NCBI GenBank assembly: GCA_019636375.1
Contig: JAHBXS010000004.1
Location: 62,001-126,000 of the forward strand
Reading direction: 5' to 3'
Length of the DNA: 64,000 nucleotides
Source: Pirellulaceae bacterium
GTDB taxonomy: Bacteria; Planctomycetota; Planctomycetia; Pirellulales; Pirellulaceae
Below the pieces are notes generated by a model. That model was not told the DNA's origin and did not search any database. It saw nothing but the letters and a program-made list of their open reading frames with translations. This document shows positions 59,793 through 64,000 of the stretch, in pieces (position 1 is the stretch's first letter; each line of letters begins with the position of its first letter). The position numbers and the translations under genes are program-made.

Positions 59793-62654
59793 ATGGCCCG
59801 TACACCTCGTCTGTCCCCCTTCGTCGGTCGGCATATTGGACCCCGCGAAGACGAAATTCAACGGATGCTGAAATTCTTGGGATTCAAATCTTTGGATGCC
59901 CTTACTAAGGCCGCTGTTCCGGCAAACATCGCCGACAGCAAACTTCCAAAACTTCCTCCTGCGGTTTCCGAAGAAGAAGCTCTTGCCGAACTCAAAGCCA
60001 TCGCGTCAAAAAACAAAGTCGTTCGCTCGCTGATCGGCCAGGGCTACTACGGAACCCACACCCCCAAGGTCATCCAACGCAACGTGCTGGAAAACCCCGC
60101 CTGGTACACGGCCTATACTCCTTACCAACCCGAGATCTCACAAGGTCGATTGGAAGTCCTGTTCTATTTTCAAACCTTGGTCGCCGAATTGACTGGATTG
60201 GAAATCGCCAACGCTTCGCTGCTCGACGAAGCAACGGCGGCTGCCGAAGCAATGACCCTTTGCCATCGCAGCGGCAAGGGGAAAGGGAATCGATTTTTGG
60301 TGTCACAAAATCTGCATCCGCAAAGTATCGAAGTCATCGAATCCCGCGCTCGTCCGTTGGGGATCACTGTCGAAAAATTTGACGAGTCGCAATCGGTCTC
60401 GGATTGGACCGGCGTGTTTGCCGTGATTGTTCAATATCCTGGCACGGACGGACGGGTTATCAACTTCCGAGGTCTGACCGACGAAGCCCATCGGCACGAT
60501 GCGTTAGTGATCATGGCGACCGACTTGTTGGCGCTGATGCTACTTGAGTCGCCGGGGAAACTTGGTGCGGATGTCGCCATTGGCAATGCCCAACGCTTCG
60601 GGGTTCCCCTTGGATTCGGCGGTCCGCACGCGGCATTCATGGCGACCAAAGACGCCTACAAACGGACGATGCCAGGGCGACTCGTCGGTCGCTCCATCGA
60701 TCGACATGGTAATGACGCCTATCGACTGTCGTTGCAAACGCGCGAACAACACATTCGCCGCGAAAAAGCGACGTCCAACATTTGTACGGCCCAAGCACTT
60801 CTGGCCATCATGTCGACCTTGTACGCTTGTTATCACGGCCCGGAAGGGTTGCGAGCCATCGCTCGTCGTGTGCATGGCCTCGCCTCGACGTTTGCTAACG
60901 GCTTGAAGGGACTTGGTTTCCAACTTAAGGGAGACCAGTTCTTCGACACCGTCACGATTCAATCAGGTGCAAATACCGACGCTTTGATGGAAAAAGCCTT
61001 GAAGGCTGGTTTCAATCTACGACGTCTAAACGACGCCGAAATTGCGATCTCCTTTGATGAAGTCTCAACGGAAAAAGAAGTCAAGAAACTCCTCAAGGTC
61101 TTTGGCGACGGCAAGTTCGCTGCTGCCGAACAAACCGCTCTCCCCGACGACCTGCTCCGTGACGACACGATTTTGACTCAAGAGGTCTTCCACAAGTACC
61201 GTAGCGAAACCGAAATGATGCGTTACTTGCGAAGACTTTCGGAAATGGACATCGCCCTCGATCGTGCGATGATCCCACTCGGATCTTGCACGATGAAGCT
61301 GAATGCGGCCTCCGAGTTGATTCCCATCACATGGCCAGAGTTCAACAACCTGCACCCGTTTGCCCCACGCGACCAGTGGAAGGGCTACTTGATGATGATC
61401 GAGCAACTCGAGGAATGGCTGTGTGCCATCACGGGTTACGACTCGATCTCGCTGCAACCCAATGCGGGTTCTCAAGGGGAATATGCCGGCTTACTGGCGA
61501 TCCAAGCTTACTATGCATCGCGCGGTGATCATGACAGGAACATTTGCTTGATCCCCAGCAGTGCTCACGGAACGAATCCGGCAAGTGCCCAAATGGCCAA
61601 CATGGAAGTCGTCGTTGTCAAATGCGACGAAGCCGGCAATGTGGACTTGAATGATCTCGATGCAAAAATCGCGGCCTATCCCAACAAAGTCGCGGCGATC
61701 ATGATCACTTATCCTTCGACTCACGGAGTGTTTGAAGAAGGGGTGACGGCGATATGCGAAAAAGTCCACGCGGCCGGGGGGCAAGTCTACATTGACGGTG
61801 CCAACTTAAACGCCCTTGTCGGAGTCGCTAGCCCAGGAAAATTCGGCGGCGACGTTTCACACCTCAACCTTCACAAAACATTCTGTATTCCGCATGGTGG
61901 TGGTGGGCCGGGAGTTGGGCCCGTGGCCGTCCGCGAGCATCTCGCTCCGTTTTTGCCACGCGATGGCGTCCGTGAATCGCGCCAAGGGCCGATGGTCAGC
62001 GCGGCCCCGTTCGGCAGCAGTAGCATTCTCCCCATTTCTTGGATGTACATCCGCATGATGGGAGCTGAAGGTTTGCGCCACGCAACTCAAGTAGCCATCT
62101 TGAATGCGAATTATGTCGCCAAGAACTTGCAAATCAACTATCCGGTTCTGTACACCGGGAACCACGGCCTGGTCGCTCACGAGTGCATTCTAGATACACG
62201 CCCGATGGACAAGGCGGCTCATGTGACAGTCGATGACATCGCCAAGCGGCTGATCGATTTCGGTTTCCATGCCCCCACGATGTCGTTTCCTGTCGCCGGG
62301 ACATTGATGATCGAGCCGACGGAAAGTGAATCGTTATACGAACTAGATCGCTTCTGTCGGGCGATGAATCAAATTTTTGCTGAATTTGAAAAGGTGAAGT
62401 CGGGAGAGTGGCCAGCGGACAACAATCCATTACGAAACGCACCCCATACGTTGAATGCCGTTTTGGCGGACGATTTTGGGGCGGTCTATTCTAGGAAAGC
62501 GGCCGTTTGCCCCGATCCGGAGACCGACTATTCGGTCAAATATTTTCCGCCGGTCGGTCGCGTCGATAACGTCTACGGCGACCGCAACCTCGTCTGCGCC
62601 TGCCCGCCAATGTCGAACTACGAAGAACCGGAAAAGATTGTGACTTCAGATTGA
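59793..62654 (+). CDS. gcvP: Glycine dehydrogenase (decarboxylating), glycine cleavage P protein
   Basis: 953 residues, the single-chain form that fuses the two halves found separately in some bacteria. It decarboxylates glycine and passes the methylamine group to GcvH lipoamide. It begins [17 protein letters not shown]; has [13 protein letters not shown], the PLP-binding Lys695 in [17 protein letters not shown], and [18 protein letters not shown] 59793 has GGAG seven bases upstream; the open frame continues back through the riboswitch and is not coding there. gcvT and gcvH are not next to it. Expression is presumably set by the glycine riboswitch. Confidence 0.97.
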   Translation: MARTPRLSPFVGRHIGPREDEIQRMLKFLGFKSLDALTKAAVPANIADSKLPKLPPAVSEEEALAELKAIASKNKVVRSLIGQGYYGTHTPKVIQRNVLENPAWYTAYTPYQPEISQGRLEVLFYFQTLVAELTGLEIANASLLDEATAAAEAMTLCHRSGKGKGNRFLVSQNLHPQSIEVIESRARPLGITVEKFDESQSVSDWTGVFAVIVQYPGTDGRVINFRGLTDEAHRHDALVIMATDLLALMLLESPGKLGADVAIGNAQRFGVPLGFGGPHAAFMATKDAYKRTMPGRLVGRSIDRHGNDAYRLSLQTREQHIRREKATSNICTAQALLAIMSTLYACYHGPEGLRAIARRVHGLASTFANGLKGLGFQLKGDQFFDTVTIQSGANTDALMEKALKAGFNLRRLNDAEIAISFDEVSTEKEVKKLLKVFGDGKFAAAEQTALPDDLLRDDTILTQEVFHKYRSETEMMRYLRRLSEMDIALDRAMIPLGSCTMKLNAASELIPITWPEFNNLHPFAPRDQWKGYLMMIEQLEEWLCAITGYDSISLQPNAGSQGEYAGLLAIQAYYASRGDHDRNICLIPSSAHGTNPASAQMANMEVVVVKCDEAGNVDLNDLDAKIAAYPNKVAAIMITYPSTHGVFEEGVTAICEKVHAAGGQVYIDGANLNALVGVASPGKFGGDVSHLNLHKTFCIPHGGGGPGVGPVAVREHLAPFLPRDGVRESRQGPMVSAAPFGSSSILPISWMYIRMMGAEGLRHATQVAILNANYVAKNLQINYPVLYTGNHGLVAHECILDTRPMDKAAHVTVDDIAKRLIDFGFHAPTMSFPVAGTLMIEPTESESLYELDRFCRAMNQIFAEFEKVKSGEWPADNNPLRNAPHTLNAVLADDFGAVYSRKAAVCPDPETDYSVKYFPPVGRVDNVYGDRNLVCACPPMSNYEEPEKIVTSD

Positions 62655-62776
62655 TATCCAAATCGGAACAGATCGTCTGAATACCAGATTTTTTGGTGGA
62701 GCGTACGTGAATTCGTTTAGGGCAATTTGTTTTTTTGCGTCAATACGTGTAAGTGGTACCGAAGTGCAGTTTGAAA

Positions 62777-63391
62777 TTAAATTAGTCGGCGACCACTCCC
62801 ACTTCGTTTGACAGTGGTGGTCGCCAATTTTGACTTTACAAGAATTCGCAAATCTTCCGCATCGCTTGAGTTGTCAAAAATGCGATCGGGAAACCAATTT
62901 AGAGTTGCCGGTTCTTGAATTAGCATTACGCCGTCCTCAAATAAGATGGCTTGTTTGAAGGATGCCCACTTCGTCATAAATTCGTGCAATTCAGATTTCG
63001 ACGAAATGCCTCCTTCGGAAAATCGAATGCTTTGCTGCTTGTTGACAAACGGCGACTTTGAGATTTGTCTTTTGAGTCGCCAGTGGTCAATTTTGTATGA
63101 CAACAGAAAAAATACTGACAATGCGATTAGAAAGGCTGACGTTCCGAAGTTCGAAAAAAACAAACCGACGATTGCAAAAAATATTAGAAAAGCGGCAGCA
63201 GAAACTCGAATCCACTTTCGAACCCTGTACCAATAGCCTTGCGATTGAAAATGCTCTAGCGAATCAATTAAATATTCCGGGGTCACAACCAAATTTCCGG
63301 CCAATTCTCGTGCACCGTCCCAATCTCTATTTCCGGTGGAGTTGATTTCTGTCTTCGGTGACTGAAACGGATTTGTATTTTCTTCGTTCAT
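62777..63391 (-). CDS. Membrane protein with YcxB-like C-terminal domain
   Basis: 204 residues from ATG 63391. N-terminus NPFQSP, a short motif common at the start of small planctomycete membrane proteins. Two membrane helices at about 72-108 (VSAAAFLIFFAIVGLFF, AFLIALSVFFLLSY). The C-terminal part (FSEGGISSKSELHEFMTKWA, AILFEDGVMLIQ, LNWFPDRIFDNSSDAEDLR) resembles the YcxB-like domain. Function unknown. The frame also opens 11 codons earlier with no added support. Confidence 0.6.
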   Translation of the reverse strand: MNEENTNPFQSPKTEINSTGNRDWDGARELAGNLVVTPEYLIDSLEHFQSQGYWYRVRKWIRVSAAAFLIFFAIVGLFFSNFGTSAFLIALSVFFLLSYKIDHWRLKRQISKSPFVNKQQSIRFSEGGISSKSELHEFMTKWASFKQAILFEDGVMLIQEPATLNWFPDRIFDNSSDAEDLRILVKSKLATTTVKRSGSGRRLI

Positions 63392-63441
63392 TGAGGTCTG
63401 GGGTTTCGCGTATACGGCGAACAAATTTTTTAACTTTTCTA

Positions 63442-64000
63442 TTACAGTACCAGCACTAATCCGAAGTCGGCGCTGTGTTGGCGGACGGAGCGGTCGCTGG
63501 CGGTGGTGATGTCGATTAGGGGGGCAAAACCTGAACTGAGAACGTACTCGGTGGTAAAGAGTGCGTGGCGGTTGAACTTGACGGCTGATCCCAAAACCAA
63601 TTGCCGGTTGAATTCGAACTCAGAACCGCTGGGGCCCTGTAACCCTTCGCTCCAGGAAATCGACAGACGAGTCGGTCGCGGTGTGTTGGTCAAACGATAA
63701 CTAGCCTCCGTACGATACGCCTGAACGCGGGTGTCTGTCACAGGCCAAGGGTTAAGTGTGGTCGTGTATTCGGCTGCGAAATCCCATTGCCGCCAACTGA
63801 AGCCCGCGTTGGCATTCCAAGCTGGATTGCGGTCTCCAGCGATTGCAAAGTTGATATGCTCGGCGACGTTCGCATCGTAAATCGTCCCGTGCAGGTAACC
63901 GAGCCCCAGCTTAATCCCGACTTCATCAACCATCCCGGACCAAGAACCATTCACGGCGAAGTTACTCAATTGGCCACGAGGCGCTGAACGCGCCACGCGA
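63442..64000 (-). CDS. Outer-membrane beta-barrel protein (partial, N-terminus off window)
   Basis: 186 codons remain open to the right edge, so the start lies outside. Alternating hydrophobic/polar strands with aromatic girdles are seen: GIKLGLGYLHGTIYD, AGFSWRQWDFAAEYTTTL, AYRTEASYRLT and HALFTTEYVLSSGF. It ends ADFGLVLVL with no C-terminal Phe, which is unlike most BAM substrates. No family recognised; porin-like or transport-like barrel is the only inference. Confidence 0.6.
   Translation of the reverse strand, partial: RVARSAPRGQLSNFAVNGSWSGMVDEVGIKLGLGYLHGTIYDANVAEHINFAIAGDRNPAWNANAGFSWRQWDFAAEYTTTLNPWPVTDTRVQAYRTEASYRLTNTPRPTRLSISWSEGLQGPSGSEFEFNRQLVLGSAVKFNRHALFTTEYVLSSGFAPLIDITTASDRSVRQHSADFGLVLVL

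Overview
The window looks like chromosome from a planctomycete, most likely a Pirellulaceae-type genome of moderate GC. The evidence is family content: a DUF1592/DUF1588 cytochrome protein, a giant PVC-type dehydrogenase with HEAT repeats and a heme c site, an ECF sigma factor fused by overlap to a Ser/Thr kinase, an RTX protein with the planctomycete ELEARKLLA N-terminal motif, an N-terminal NPFQSP protein, and oversized signal peptidases with zinc ribbons. Shine-Dalgarno sites are patchy, and GTG or TTG starts occur (hicA, kinase, rpsP, His-rich lipoprotein). No phage, transposase, CRISPR array or rRNA was seen.

Layout. 1-3.3 kb: a DUF1592 cytochrome gene cut by the left edge, a PhyH-type dioxygenase and a small membrane protein. 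3.3-5.4 kb: a small accessory patch with a hicBA toxin-antitoxin pair and a DUF2158 mini-gene bracketed by two direct copies of a hairpin-plus-55-bp repeat, then a frameshifted TPR remnant. 5.4-9.0 kb: a leftward DUF4956-CotH-metallophosphoesterase operon. 9.2-13 kb: ECF sigma/kinase pair and an AlkD-like DNA repair protein. 13.1-21.3 kb: a leftward run of ThuA-like protein, ROK sugar kinase, Ppx, Ppk1, SelO and a TVP38 membrane protein, effectively a polyphosphate operon. 22.3-27.3 kb: an HHxxxDG acyltransferase, a degenerate RNase H-like protein and glycogen branching enzyme. 27.4-30.4 kb: ffh, rpsP and trmD, with a strong terminator between rpsP and trmD. 30.4-37.3 kb: the RTX protein with an apparently dead metallopeptidase tail and the PVC-type dehydrogenase. 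37.4-41.1 kb: YggS, an unknown 592-residue protein and a DUF4190-like membrane protein. 41.1-45.3 kb: lptB and two divergent signal peptidase I genes. 45.4-50.7 kb: upp, a small membrane protein, a YtcJ-type amidohydrolase, tRNA-Ser(GCT) with a clear terminator and a thioredoxin-like lipoprotein. 50.7-55.4 kb: a large membrane/LRR-like protein and a transglutaminase-like lipoprotein. 56.3-62.7 kb: AlgH/YqgE, a His-rich lipoprotein coupled to a Fur regulator, tyrS, and gcvP under a tandem glycine riboswitch. 62.7-64 kb: a YcxB-like membrane protein and a beta-barrel fragment cut by the right edge.

The genes mix core housekeeping (SRP, S16, TrmD, TyrS, Upp, LptB, signal peptidase, GcvP) with typical planctomycete accessory proteins. 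The items most worth following are the polyphosphate operon with a ROK kinase that lacks the usual zinc motif, the RNase H-like and RTX-peptidase pseudoenzymes, the paired zinc-ribbon signal peptidases, the repeat-bracketed hicBA module, and the rpsP/trmD attenuator-like terminator. All identifications come from reading motifs; no database search was run.
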